From NCBI GenBank assembly GCA_965219855.1, contig CBDCOR010000004.1, forward strand, positions 1 to 64,000: a stretch of 64,000 bases of DNA, read 5' to 3'. Position numbers and translations under genes: made by a program. The notes below the pieces were generated by a model, which saw only the letters and a list, made by a program, of their open reading frames with translations, did not search any database and had not been told where the DNA came from. Of the stretch, positions 38,283 to 47,036 are shown one piece after another (positions within the stretch are counted from its first letter, which is position 1; every line of letters begins with the position of its first letter). The stretch is from CAUZIZ01 sp965219855. GTDB lineage: Bacteria > Acidobacteriota > UBA6911 > RPQK01 > JAJDTT01.

Positions 38283-40154
38283 TCCCAAAAGAAGTAGATG
38301 AAAGTGGACTAAACCACATGTAAACACCTGAAATGCCAGACCTGATGGGTATTCTGGAGTTAATGAAAGAAACCTCAGAACGACCCGAAAGGAGGCATTT
38401 CAGGTGAATAAAAAGGATAGCGCAATCATCCACAAACGGGAAGCAGAGGTTGCTCAGCGATTGAGCCCCAGCTGGAACGGTCAAGACCCGAAACCGGTGC
38501 TCTCGCCCGAGGTCATCAGCTACGAGGTCTCGGAGAAAACGGGTGCGGTCAGTTACGGTGGTCTGGGGCTGCTGCAGCAGGTGGTGAAGTGGAGTGGGCT
38601 GGGGAAAGCCATTGACCAGGCGGTGACGCTGCTCAAACGCCACCAACCGTACCACGAATCGGACCACGTCCTGAGCCTGATCTACAACGTGGCCACGGGC
38701 GGGACCCGCTATCAGGATATTGAACTGCGACGTCAGAGTGTGAGTTTCCTGGAGGCGGTGGGAGCCGAGAAGATCCCCGCCCCCAGCACGGCCGGAGACT
38801 TTGTGCGCCGCTTTGACGCGCCCGACGTGGTGGATCTGATGGAAGCCGTCAATGCCAGCCGCCTCAAGGTCTGGGCCCAACAACCGGCCCGTTTCTTCCA
38901 ACGGGCGGAGATCGACGTGGATGGGACGATGGCCCCCACGAGCGGCGAATGCAAGGAAGGGATGGAGATCAGCTACGACGGGCAGTGGGGCTATGCGCCG
39001 CTGATCGTGACGCTGGCCAATACGGGAGAGGTGCTCTATGCGGTCAACCGCTCGGGCAACCCTCCCTCTCATGAGGGAGCGGCCGAATGGCTGGATCGGA
39101 GTATCGAGCTGGTTCGAGAGGCGGGTTTTCGGAAGGTGCGCCTGCGCGGGGACACGGATTTTTCGCTGACGGCTCATTTTGACCGTTGGACGGAGGCGGG
39201 CGTGGAGTTTGACTTCGGGATCGACGCCCATCCGAGCTTCGTCAAGTGGGCGGAGGCGTTGCCAGAAGCGAGATGGAAAGAGCTGGGGCGCCCCAGCCAG
39301 GGGAAAGGAAAAGGGAAGAAGCGGCGCCAGCGGCGGGACAAAGTGAAGCCGGAGATTGTCAAGAGACGCGGGTTCAAGACGCTGACGCTGGAACGGGAAG
39401 AGATCGCGGAGATCGACTACCGTCCGAGCAAAGCGAAGCGAACCTATCGGATGGTGATCTTGCGCAAGACGATCCTGGTCGAGAAAGGCCAGAAGCGGCT
39501 GCTGCCGCAGACGCGCTACCACTTTTATGTCACCAATATCTCGGCCAGAACGTTGGGAACGGCGGGAGTCGTACGGGAAAACAACCGGCGCTGCAACCAG
39601 GAGAACGTCATTGAACAACTCAAGAACGGAGTCGAGGCCCTGCGGATGCCCTCGGATACGCTGGTAGCCAACTGGGCCTATCTGGTGATTGCGGCTCAAG
39701 CCTGGAATCTGAAGGCCTGGATGGGGTTGGTGCTGCCGGCGCGACTGCAAGCCCGAGAGCTGGTGAAGATGGAGTATCGCCGTTTCCTGCGAGAGGTCAT
39801 TGAAATGCCCTGCCAGATTTTGCGCAGGGGCCGACAGTTGGTCTATCGGCTGCTGGATGTCAATGGTTGGAGCCGTCTTCTCTTGGAAGGCAGTAAGTGG
39901 TTGAAACACCGGCCAGCTACCTGAAACTGAAAGGAGATAAAGTAGCTCCGAGGGTCGCCAGAGCTGGGGCGAGGTGTCTCTACAAACGCCCCCCAAGAGG
40001 GCAGAATCGTTTTCCCTGAGCGATCGGCGTGGAGGACAGCTGAAGACGTGCCTGTTCTGAGTGACTTCGCGCCGAAATTTAGAATTTAGGTCTCCAAAAT
40101 GGCTCCTCGGAGCCGACAAAGGGGTCTATTTTCGAACTTGCGCTTATTTTGGGC
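38283..40154 (+). mobile_element. IS1380-family element, copy A (1872 bp)
   Basis: Ends are TCCCAAAAGAAGTAG on the left and, inward from the right, GCCCAAAATAAGCGC. CTAG occurs on both sides (38279-38282 and 40155-40158), consistent with a 4-bp duplication. It carries one intact transposase. A second copy begins at 63643 in a CTAG site as well, and its sequence matches base for base as far as I compared. Confidence 0.85.
38404..39924 (+). CDS. IS1380-family transposase
   Basis: This 506-residue DDE transposase starts at GTG after GAAAGGAGGCATTTCAG. It begins MNKKDSAIIHKREAEVAQRL. The catalytic aspartates are likely in RAEIDVDGTMAPTSGECKEG and VRLRGDTDFSLTAHFDRW, both characteristic of the family, and the acidic C-terminal motif is NNRRCNQENVIEQLKNGVEA. 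The frame is intact, with a basic stretch KGKGKKRRQRRDK near residue 300. Confidence 0.92.
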   Translation: MNKKDSAIIHKREAEVAQRLSPSWNGQDPKPVLSPEVISYEVSEKTGAVSYGGLGLLQQVVKWSGLGKAIDQAVTLLKRHQPYHESDHVLSLIYNVATGGTRYQDIELRRQSVSFLEAVGAEKIPAPSTAGDFVRRFDAPDVVDLMEAVNASRLKVWAQQPARFFQRAEIDVDGTMAPTSGECKEGMEISYDGQWGYAPLIVTLANTGEVLYAVNRSGNPPSHEGAAEWLDRSIELVREAGFRKVRLRGDTDFSLTAHFDRWTEAGVEFDFGIDAHPSFVKWAEALPEARWKELGRPSQGKGKGKKRRQRRDKVKPEIVKRRGFKTLTLEREEIAEIDYRPSKAKRTYRMVILRKTILVEKGQKRLLPQTRYHFYVTNISARTLGTAGVVRENNRRCNQENVIEQLKNGVEALRMPSDTLVANWAYLVIAAQAWNLKAWMGLVLPARLQARELVKMEYRRFLREVIEMPCQILRRGRQLVYRLLDVNGWSRLLLEGSKWLKHRPAT

Positions 40155-40195
40155 CTAGAGGGGCGCGTACCCTTTCTGGATCACGAGCTAGTTAG
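40155..40195 (+). pseudogene. Asparagine synthetase fragment between two elements
   Basis: Forty-one bases read LEGRVPFLDHELV in frame. This is the highly conserved L-E-x-R-V-P-F-L-D-H motif of the glutamine-hydrolysing asparagine synthetase C-terminal domain. Across the ISNCY element, after the 8-bp duplication CTAGTTAG, the frame resumes at 41873 with SFVFTLPLGE. The gene was hit by IS1380 at CTAG and by the ISNCY element at CTAGTTAG, 41 bp apart. Confidence 0.75.
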
Positions 40196-41872
40196 TGCCC
40201 GTCCGAAAACCGGGGTTTTCAGAACTGTAATCTGTTGAATCGTAAACACTTATTATACTTGAGACTGCTGACAGACCGGCTCGACCCAGCTCGATCCAGA
40301 GCAAGGACCCTCGAGCGAGGGCACGCGGGCCAAAAAGCAGCGGTTCGGCGCAGACCTCTCCCCGAGTCGGAGCCACAAGGCAGTACGGTCAGCCACAAAA
40401 GGCTACAACAGGAGTCGGGCCAGGACGACCAGGTTATAGGTCAGGACGCTGGCATGGACGTAGCTTTGAAAGTGAGGCCAGCCTTTCCAGCTACAGCGGT
40501 GGAGACCGAAGGTGTGCTTGAGGGTCCCAATGCACCCCTCAATCCCGGCGCGGAAGCGTTTGAGTTGTTTGTAGACCCAACTGGAACGCACCATGCTCTC
40601 AACCGTCAACCCACACTTTTTGGAAAAGGCCACATCCTGTACCCCCTGCTCTTTGGCCCAGCGCAGGTTGGCAGCCGAGGCAAAACCACCATCCCAGGCG
40701 CTCTGGCGGGGGACCTTCCCGTACAGCTGTCGATGCCGCTCTAAGAAGGGTTGCACATAGTTGCTGTCGGCCGGATTCCCCCGTTCCACCACACAATCCA
40801 GGATCAGCGACGAGGCGCCCGTGCTGACAAACACCTTGTGGCCGAAGACCGTTTCCCGAGGGCTCTTCTTGATAATATCGGTGTGCTCTTCGAAGAGGGA
40901 ACAGATCTTCTCCTGGGCCGCGACGGCCTCGCCCGAAAGGACCCGTCGTTGAGTCTGCTCGATGACTTTGTGCAACAGCCCCAGATAGTGGGCCAGTTGC
41001 GCCGCCACGGCCAGACTGAGGGGATCGCTCCACTGCGCGGAAGCTGCCAGCGCCTGCTCGGCATAGTGAGCCGTCTTGGACGCCACTTTGATCAGATCGC
41101 GGTAACTGTCCAGGCGCTTCTTGCCGCGGCGGTTGCGGATGTTCAGGACGCGCCGCTTGGCCCGCCGCGTATGATCGACGAAGCCGATCCCTTCCCGCTC
41201 CCGCAGCCGCCCCAGCGACTGGGTCACGACTCGAATGCCGTCGTACAACAGCTCACTGTCGAGCGGATAGTGGATGTTCGTCTCGACCGCCGTGGCATCG
41301 ACCCGAATCCGTTGGCCTTTTTCCAGACCCCGAGCCTGCGCCCAGAGCACCAAGTGGTCGTTGATCGCCTTCCAAGTCCCCGGCTCAATCTTCCCCAGGT
41401 TCTCCGCCAGGGTGGCTTTGCTGATCGACGCCCCATAGGGCAAGCGACAGAACCTCTGACAGCTTTGCGAATCCACCAGATGAAACTCCAGCTTGCGATA
41501 GCTGAACTGATGCAGCTGTTTGATGACGGCGCAACGCAGCACCTGCTCGGCCGTCAAACCGGGGGCGCCAACACCGGAATCGACCCTGTCAGAGAGATCT
41601 TGTACTATCAGCTCCAGCGTCTGGGGATTGTCGTCCAGGATGCGCGAGATCACCTTCAATTCATGGGCCAGCTGGTGATCGGGCCATTGCGGGGAAAGGG
41701 GGCGTTGTTTTTCATGCTTTTTACGCATCTTCGAACTCCTGAAATCGTCGTAAGTCGTTTTAGTCTAATTGTTTGTACCAAATAGTCTAGCAAACGGCCC
41801 TGACAGTTTCGGAGCTTGAAAAAGCCCTCTTTCCCCTTCCTTATCAATTACTTACACATTTCCGGACGGGCA
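40196..41872 (-). mobile_element. ISNCY/IS5-like element, copy A (1677 bp)
   Basis: Inverted ends read TGCCCGTCCGAAAACC and, inward from the right, TGCCCGTCCGGAAATG. The 8-bp CTAGTTAG is duplicated at 40188-40195 and 41873-41880. One intact transposase. Copy B at 53024 has the same ends and a 487-bp internal deletion. The exact IS family is uncertain; the transposase resembles groups listed as ISNCY or IS5-like. Confidence 0.88.
40403..41728 (-). CDS. ISNCY/IS5-like transposase, intact
   Basis: This 441-residue protein begins MRKKHEKQRPLSPQWPDHQL. The N-terminal domain resembles transposases with APGLTAEQVLRCAVIKQLHQ and YRKLEFHLVDSQSCQRFCRL. The catalytic aspartates are probably in IRVDATAVETNIHYPLDS and the ESAWDGGF-like stretch RQSAWDGGFASAANL. 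The glutamate is in FRAGIEGCIGTLKHTFGLHR. The frame is complete. It is likely the source of activity for the deleted copy at 53024. Confidence 0.85.
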   Translation of the reverse strand: MRKKHEKQRPLSPQWPDHQLAHELKVISRILDDNPQTLELIVQDLSDRVDSGVGAPGLTAEQVLRCAVIKQLHQFSYRKLEFHLVDSQSCQRFCRLPYGASISKATLAENLGKIEPGTWKAINDHLVLWAQARGLEKGQRIRVDATAVETNIHYPLDSELLYDGIRVVTQSLGRLREREGIGFVDHTRRAKRRVLNIRNRRGKKRLDSYRDLIKVASKTAHYAEQALAASAQWSDPLSLAVAAQLAHYLGLLHKVIEQTQRRVLSGEAVAAQEKICSLFEEHTDIIKKSPRETVFGHKVFVSTGASSLILDCVVERGNPADSNYVQPFLERHRQLYGKVPRQSAWDGGFASAANLRWAKEQGVQDVAFSKKCGLTVESMVRSSWVYKQLKRFRAGIEGCIGTLKHTFGLHRCSWKGWPHFQSYVHASVLTYNLVVLARLLL

Positions 41873-42346
41873 CTAGTTAGCTTTGTTTTCACACTGCCAC
41901 TTGGGGAGATTAGTCCACCTGGCGATGAAAAGCGTCTATTACGAACCCTTCTGAGGCGCTACATTAGTGACGATTCTGCAACTCGAAAGAAGAAGATGTT
42001 TCTCGCTCCATCGCTAGACACCGTTCTGAGACGATCCAATGACGAGATTCTCACAGACTATCTCTCACCCCAGATAACCAAAGAAGCAGGCGTCTTTGCC
42101 CATCGTCGATTGTGGCTGATCCGTAAGGGCATAGGACTTCTTCCCAAGCATTCATACGACTACTCAATCTCGGAGGCTTTCCTCATTAGAGCGATGTCTC
42201 TTCACGCTGTCTACGACTTCTTTTGCCGGCGTTTTGAGAAACACAGCGAGCGGTTCCGTGACGACCGCACATGGCAAAGGCTGAGAGACCATCCGAATGT
42301 TGCGGCATGGGGTCGTGGATCATTCCCTGTTCCTATTGTTGATTGA
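41873..42346 (+). pseudogene. Asparagine synthetase C-terminal fragment
   Basis: Beginning with CTAGTTAGC the frame continues the motif split by the ISNCY element: LVSFVFTLPLGEISPPGDEK, RLLRTLLRRYISDDSATRKK, then FLAPSLDTVLRRSNDEILTD and a helical end with YDYSISEAFLIRAMSLHAVY. These are the final 150 residues of an asnB-type amidotransferase synthetase domain; the glutaminase half and the ATP-binding SGGxDS motif are absent. AsnB makes asparagine or amidates sugars in capsule loci. The N-terminal part was lost at the IS1380 side. Confidence 0.65.
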
Positions 42347-42479
42347 GCAGGATGCGTATTCCGGGTAGATTGCCCATAGATTCCGATCGAGGTTCTTCAC
42401 TTTCGCGGGGAGTTCGCGGGGAGATTGGAACGGTGGACGGACACAACGGAAGGGTGGAAGCATCCCCAGAATCCTCGTA

Positions 42480-42587
42480 GGGATCTAAGGCGGCGCTGAA
42501 GATACCGCCAATGTAGGGGATGTCTAGCCCACAGGCATCTGCGAGTTCCTGCTGGCTCATTCCGTGCTTCAGTCGTAGCTCACTTTA
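42480..42587 (-). pseudogene. XRE-type HTH fragment
   Basis: The minus strand reads LRLKHGMSQQELADACGLDI and PYIGGIFSAALDPYE. This is the first two helices of an XRE/HTH_3 regulator of the Cro/C1 type. The remainder after about 35 residues is unrelated sequence, and upstream it is preceded by stops. It is a scrap without its recognition helix end. Confidence 0.5.
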
Positions 42588-42738
42588 ACCCGAAGTTACC
42601 CTGAAAACTAGCTGAAAAACAACCTGTAAGCCATTGTGGATCATCAGGTAAGGGTCTTTTTGTGTTCGACAATTTGTACCCATGTAATAGTTGCTTTAGT
42701 GTCCTTTATTGTCGGTAGTATGTGATATTATAGTGCCC

Positions 42739-43668
42739 ATGTACATCGAATCCGTTCCCAACCGCAACTCGCCCCCGGCCATTCTCCTGCGCGAGTCCTA
42801 CCGGCAAGCCGGCAAGGTGCGCAAGCGCACTCTGGCTAACCTCAGCAAGTGGCCCGCGGAGATCGTCGAAGGCCTGCGCAGCCTCTTGAAGGGAGGCTCC
42901 GTCATCTCCGACTTGAGCCAAGCCTTCCAGGTCCAGCGCACTCGCCCCCATGGTCATGTGGCGGCCGTCTTGGGTACCCTGCGCCGCCTCGGTTTGGAGC
43001 GCTTACTGGCCACTCGCAACAGCCTGCAGCGCCGCCTGGTAGTGGCCCTGATCGTGGCGCGCATCCTGGAGCCCCGCTCCAAGCTGGCCACCGCACGCGG
43101 ATGGGATCCCCAGACCCTGTCCAGCAGCTTGGGCGAGCTCTTACAGGTGGAGGCCGCGACGGCCGATGATCTGTACGGCGCCTTGGACTGGCTGCTCGTT
43201 CGACAACCAAAGATTGAAAACCAGCTGGCGGCTCAGCGCCTGCAGGACGGTTGCCTCGTGATCTACGACGTCACCTCGACCTACTTCGAAGGGAGGAGTT
43301 GCCCGTTGGCCCAGCGGGGGTATTCCCGAGACGGCAAAGGGGGTACGCTGCAGATCGTCTTCGGCCTGCTGTGCGAAAGGCTGCCCCGTCGCGGTCGAGG
43401 TCTTCGAAGGCAACCGAGCGGACCCCACAACAGTGACCAGCCAAATCCAAAAACTGCGCCAACGCTTCGGGTTGCGCTCGGTGGTGGTGGTCGCCGATCG
43501 AGGAATGCTGACGGAAGCCCGCATTCGGGAGGAGCTCAAGCCGCTGCCCGGCATGGGCTGGATCACGGCCCTGCGAGGCCCTCAGATCCGCAAACTGTTT
43601 CAATCCGGTCCGCTGCAGCTGTCCCTGTTTAATCAACGCGACCTGGCCGAGATCCAGAGCCCGGACTA
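42739..43668 (+). pseudogene. IS1634-family transposase, frameshifted and split
   Basis: The frame begins MYIESVPNRNSPPAILLRES and contains RQAGKVRKRTLANLSKWP, the family's hallmark N-terminus, then VIYDVTSTYFEGRSCPLAQR (first catalytic aspartate). At about 43378 it slips. In another frame it continues CPVAVEVFEGNRADPTTV, VVVADRGMLTEARI (second aspartate) and DLAEIQSPDY. IS21-3 interrupts it there. On the far side, 47003-47036 adds DYPGERLIVCRNPL before unrelated sequence. The last 150 residues with the glutamate are gone. An upstream AT-rich stretch 42600-42738 may hold its left end and promoter, but I cannot fix the terminus. Confidence 0.82.
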
Positions 43669-43671
43669 TGT

Positions 43672-43785
43672 CGGTCACCATGGTATATCCCCCACCTAGG
43701 TGGCTGATTCACCAAGGTATATCCCCCACCCCGTCACCAGGGTAATTCCCCCGGGGCGTCACCAAGGTATATCCCCCACCTGATC
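43672..43785. repeat. Left-end binding-site array of IS21-3
   Basis: Four copies of a TCACCAAGGTATATCCCCC-like unit begin at 43675, 43709, 43734 and 43759; the third has AATT in place of ATAT. Two inverted copies lie at the right end (about 46952-46971 and 46978-46996). These are likely IstA-binding sites. Left has four units and right two, an asymmetry that may set end identity. Confidence 0.8.
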
Positions 43786-43838
43786 ATCTCGGACTGACAG
43801 AGGCGAAGGCCATCCTTCTTCGAACAGAAGGAGGATGG

Positions 43839-45404
43839 ATGGCGAGAAGGAAGCTGAGCATGAATGAGTATCTAGAGATGGTCTACCAGTGGCACCGAGG
43901 ACGGAGCGTGCGGCAGATTCGAGACTCTCTGAGGATGTCCCGCAAGACGATCCGTAAGTACCTGCGCCGGCTGGCGGAGGAGGGACTGAGTCGGGAACGG
44001 CCTTTGCCCGAGGAGGACCAGCTGGCGCAGTTGGTCACGTCGGTGGTGAACCCGGCGGTCTTTGAGCAGCCCGCGCGGGAGCGGATCCGGCCCTACCACC
44101 AGCAGATTGTAGATTGGCTGAGTGAGCCGGACATGACGATTCGACAAGTGCAGCGGCTGCTTGAGGAGAATCACGAGCTGGGAGTCAGCTACATGAGCGT
44201 ACATCGTTACGTACGCAGCCACATCCAGCCACTGGAGAGGCCGGTGACCGTGCGCCTGCACCCTCCAGCTGGGGAGCAAGCTCAAGTTGATTTTGGGTAT
44301 GCCGGACTGATGCGGGATCCGGAGAGCGGCAAGTTGCGCCGAGCCTGGGCCTTTATCCTGATCCTCAGCCACAGTCGCCATCGCTTCGTGCGTTTTGTGT
44401 TTCGGCAGGACAACCCGACCTGGCTGGACTGTCATATCCGCGCCCTGAAGTTCTTTGGGGGTTGCCCCGCCCTGATCGTGCTCGACAATCTGAAAAACGG
44501 CGTGTTGCGGCCGGATCTGTACGATCCAACCCTCAACCCGGCCTACGCCGAGCTCGAGCGGCACTACGGTTTCGTGGCCGACCCAGCCAAGGTGGCCAGG
44601 GCTCGTCACAAGGGAAAGGTCGAACGATGTGTGCCCGTCGTCCGTCAGCAGGTCCTAGCGGGACGCGAGTTTCGGGACATCGACGAGGCCAACCGGAGAG
44701 CGCTCCAGTGGTGCCTCCAAGAGGTAGGCCTGCGAGAGCATGGAACCACTCATCGCAAACCCTATGAGGTCTTCCTGGCCGAGGAAGCCCCCGAGCTGCT
44801 GCCCCTGCCTGAGCAACCCTATGAGGCCCCCGAATGGAAACAGTGTACCGTGCATTCGGACTGCCATCTGATCCTGAACAAGTGCTACTACTCGATCCCT
44901 TATCCGTACCGGGGAGAGAAGCTCTGGGTGCGGGCCGACCTGAAGCTGCTGCGGGTCTATCGGGAGCATCAGTTGAGCAAGACCCATGTCCGGGTCTTCG
45001 AGCCCGGAACTTGGCAGACCGATGAGGCGGATTACCCTCCGGACAAGCGAGTCTACTTGGAGCAGACCCCGGCTTATTGTCGCGCCCAAGCGGAGCAGCT
45101 GGGGCCGGAGGTCGGCCGCTATATGGAACGCATCCTGGCCGATCATGCCATGAGAAACGTGCGCAAGGCCCAGGCGGTGCTGCGCCTAGGCCAACGCTTC
45201 GGAGCCACCGCCTTGGACCAGGCCTGTCACCGAGCTCTGAGCTTTGACAATCTGCGCTTGGCCAGCCTCAAGGAGATTTTGGAAAAAGGGCTGTGGCGAC
45301 AACCCTCGACACCGACCCGGCCCACGAGCCCGGCCCCCGCTGCCTGTCGTTTCGCCCGACCCCACGACTACTTCGTCAACTCCCCAACCCAGGAGATCCG
45401 ATGA
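43839..45404 (+). CDS. istA: IS21-type transposase IstA
   Basis: This 521-residue protein starts MARRKLSMNEYLEMVYQWHR after AGAAGGAGGATGG. HTH: RSVRQIRDSLRMSRKTIRKY. DDE core: aspartate in GEQAQVDFGYAG, aspartate in ALIVLDNLKNGV, glutamate in RARHKGKVERCVPV. The C-terminal beta domain (LNKCYYSIPYPYRGEKLWV) follows. It is intact and translationally coupled to istB. Confidence 0.93.
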   Translation: MARRKLSMNEYLEMVYQWHRGRSVRQIRDSLRMSRKTIRKYLRRLAEEGLSRERPLPEEDQLAQLVTSVVNPAVFEQPARERIRPYHQQIVDWLSEPDMTIRQVQRLLEENHELGVSYMSVHRYVRSHIQPLERPVTVRLHPPAGEQAQVDFGYAGLMRDPESGKLRRAWAFILILSHSRHRFVRFVFRQDNPTWLDCHIRALKFFGGCPALIVLDNLKNGVLRPDLYDPTLNPAYAELERHYGFVADPAKVARARHKGKVERCVPVVRQQVLAGREFRDIDEANRRALQWCLQEVGLREHGTTHRKPYEVFLAEEAPELLPLPEQPYEAPEWKQCTVHSDCHLILNKCYYSIPYPYRGEKLWVRADLKLLRVYREHQLSKTHVRVFEPGTWQTDEADYPPDKRVYLEQTPAYCRAQAEQLGPEVGRYMERILADHAMRNVRKAQAVLRLGQRFGATALDQACHRALSFDNLRLASLKEILEKGLWRQPSTPTRPTSPAPAACRFARPHDYFVNSPTQEIR

Positions 45405-46168
45405 GTCACTATCAACATCTCATCGAGCAACTCAAGCCGCTGCGCCTGGGAGGCCTGGTGGACAGCCTGGAGCTGCGGCTGCAGGAGGCGGAGAAACAAC
45501 AGCTGTCCTACCTCGACTTTCTGAGTCTGCTGATTCAGGATGAACTCGAACGACGCTCCCAGAGCAAGTTTGCCCGCCGGCTCAAGAAAGCTTGCTTTAG
45601 CGACCTCAAGACGCTCGAAGAGTTCGACTTCAAGTTCAACCCGGCCATTGATCGCCGCCGCATCTATGATCTGGGGACCTGTCACTTTCTCGAAAACAAA
45701 GACAACATCTGTCTGTGCGGGCCGGTGGGCGTCGGCAAGTCCCACATCGCCCTGGCCTTGGGACACGAGGCGGTCCGCCGCGGCTTTGAGGTCCGTTCTA
45801 TCCAGGCGCCCCGTTTGTTCCGGACGCTTCAGGCCGCTCACGCCGATCTGTCCCGCGATCGGTTGATGAAACACTACTGCAGCTCCGATTTTTTGATCAT
45901 CGACGACTTTGGGCTCAAGCCCCTGACCGATCAGCAGGCCGATGATCTGTATGACATTGTCTACGAACGCTATCAAAAGGGGTCGCTGATGCTGACCAGC
46001 AATCGCAGCGTCCAGGAATGGATGGCCCTGTTTCCCGATCCCATTCAGGCCAACTCGTTGCTGGACCGGCTCTGCCACAATGCCCATCAACTCGAGTGGG
46101 AGGGGGAATCCTATCGCAGGCGCAAGCGTCCGAGCAAAACCTCGAAGACCAAGGAGGGCTCCCGATGA
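45401..46168 (+). CDS. istB: IS21 helper ATPase IstB
   Basis: This 255-residue AAA+ protein begins MSHYQHLIEQLKPLRLGGLV. Walker A is CGPVGVGKSHIAL, Walker B FLIIDDFGLKPL and sensor-1 SLMLTSNRSVQEWMAL. It recruits target DNA for IstA. Its stop TGA overlaps the start of the third gene (ATGA at 46165-46168), so the three proteins are made from one message. Confidence 0.93.
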   Translation: MSHYQHLIEQLKPLRLGGLVDSLELRLQEAEKQQLSYLDFLSLLIQDELERRSQSKFARRLKKACFSDLKTLEEFDFKFNPAIDRRRIYDLGTCHFLENKDNICLCGPVGVGKSHIALALGHEAVRRGFEVRSIQAPRLFRTLQAAHADLSRDRLMKHYCSSDFLIIDDFGLKPLTDQQADDLYDIVYERYQKGSLMLTSNRSVQEWMALFPDPIQANSLLDRLCHNAHQLEWEGESYRRRKRPSKTSKTKEGSR

Positions 46169-46971
46169 GCTTCCCCAGCACACTACTGAAAATCAAGAGG
46201 GGCGAGGGTTGGTTTGCTGCCGACAGGAGTTGGCAATCCGCCTCTCACAAACTCTCCGATGGAGCCTTCAAGCTCTTCGTTTACGTCTCGCTGGCTGCCG
46301 AACGGAGCACGGGACGCTTCGTCTTTCGCCAGGGCGAGTTGGCGAAGGCTCTGAACAAGTCCCGTCGCTCGATCGGCAAGTATCTGAGAGAACTCGAAGA
46401 AAAACAGCTCTGCCAGATCTCTCTGAGCTCCAACCAGCATGCCACTGGGACCCTTCAGATCCGAGGCGACTACTGGCCTTATGAGCGGTCTTCCGAGACG
46501 GACGCTCTGGATTCGAATCGATCGGCTCAAAGACTGTTCGTTGAGGCCCTCGAGCAGATGCTGCTGAGCCGGCCCTGTGTCAGTTGTCGGTACTCGGCCG
46601 CGGATCGCCAACTGGCCGTACAGTGGTTCCAGCAGGAGGTGCCGCTGGAGGATATCGAGCAAGCCATCCTCCTCGGATGCGGACGCAAGTACGTCTCTTG
46701 GCTCAATGGAGGTCAAGGACAGCCGATCGCAAGCCTCCATTACTTCAGTCCCATCCTGGAGGAGGTCGCCGTCAGCTCCCTTTCGGACGCGTATCGGGCG
46801 TTCAATCGGTGGCAAGTCCGGCGGCTAGAACAACGCTGGTCGAGGGCCCAGAAGGACTCTCAAACTTCCAAGGAGGAAACTGGTTGGGAAAAGTTTTCCC
46901 AACCAAAACCAACAAAACCAGAGAGAGACGAGATGATGATGTCTCCCAAAATGGGGGAATTACCTTGGTGA
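46165..46971 (+). CDS. IS21-borne winged-helix protein, replication-initiator-like
   Basis: This 268-residue protein is of unknown function, coupled to istB by ATGA. Residues 25-100 form a winged helix: LSDGAFKLFVYVSLAAERST, RQGELAKALNKSRRSIGKYL, RELEEKQLCQISL, the pattern of phage replisome-organiser and plasmid Rep N-terminal domains. Residues 130-215 are a second compact domain (YSAADRQLAVQWFQQEVPLE, QAILLGCGRKYVSWLNGG, IASLHYFSPILEEV). The basic, polar tail runs into the right-end repeats. No nuclease or integrase motif is visible. It could regulate the element's promoter or its copy number, help recruit host replication to the excised circle, or be a passenger. I recall similar proteins beside istB in acidobacterial genomes, but no assigned role. 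Confidence 0.65.
   Translation: MSFPSTLLKIKRGEGWFAADRSWQSASHKLSDGAFKLFVYVSLAAERSTGRFVFRQGELAKALNKSRRSIGKYLRELEEKQLCQISLSSNQHATGTLQIRGDYWPYERSSETDALDSNRSAQRLFVEALEQMLLSRPCVSCRYSAADRQLAVQWFQQEVPLEDIEQAILLGCGRKYVSWLNGGQGQPIASLHYFSPILEEVAVSSLSDAYRAFNRWQVRRLEQRWSRAQKDSQTSKEETGWEKFSQPKPTKPERDEMMMSPKMGELPW
46881..46905. repeat. 25-bp palindrome near the end of the third IS21-3 gene
   Basis: TGGTTGGGAAAA, one base, then TTTTCCCAACCA: 12-bp perfect arms. It lies within the coding sequence, 100 bp before the right end, and could be an operator or a transcript hairpin. GGGAAAA/TTTTCCC motifs also crowd the tail of IS21-1. Confidence 0.85.
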
Positions 46972-47036
46972 CGGGGTGGGGGATATACCTTGGTGATTGA
47001 CAGACTACCCCGGGGAACGGCTCATTGTCTGCCGTA

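Larger units (their letters stand above)
43669..47002 (+). mobile_element. IS21-family element 3 (IS21-3), 3.3 kb, with third gene
   Basis: Ends are TGTCGGTCACCATGGTATAT and, inward from the right, TGTCAATCACCAAGGTATAT. Five-base GACTA is duplicated at 43664-43668 and 47003-47007, and rejoining restores the IS1634 reading QSPDYPGERL. Inside are istA, istB and a third gene, each overlapping the previous by ATGA. At 3334 bp it is distinctly larger than typical two-gene IS21 elements. Confidence 0.92.

Noticed and set aside
38164..40119. A 651-residue minus-strand frame over IS1380
   Set aside because: Antisense to the transposase, which carries all catalytic motifs.
43672..43785. Possible short CRISPR-like array
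   Set aside because: Four regularly spaced repeats exist, but they match the inverted end of IS21-3 and have no unique spacers of constant length. They are transposase-binding sites.
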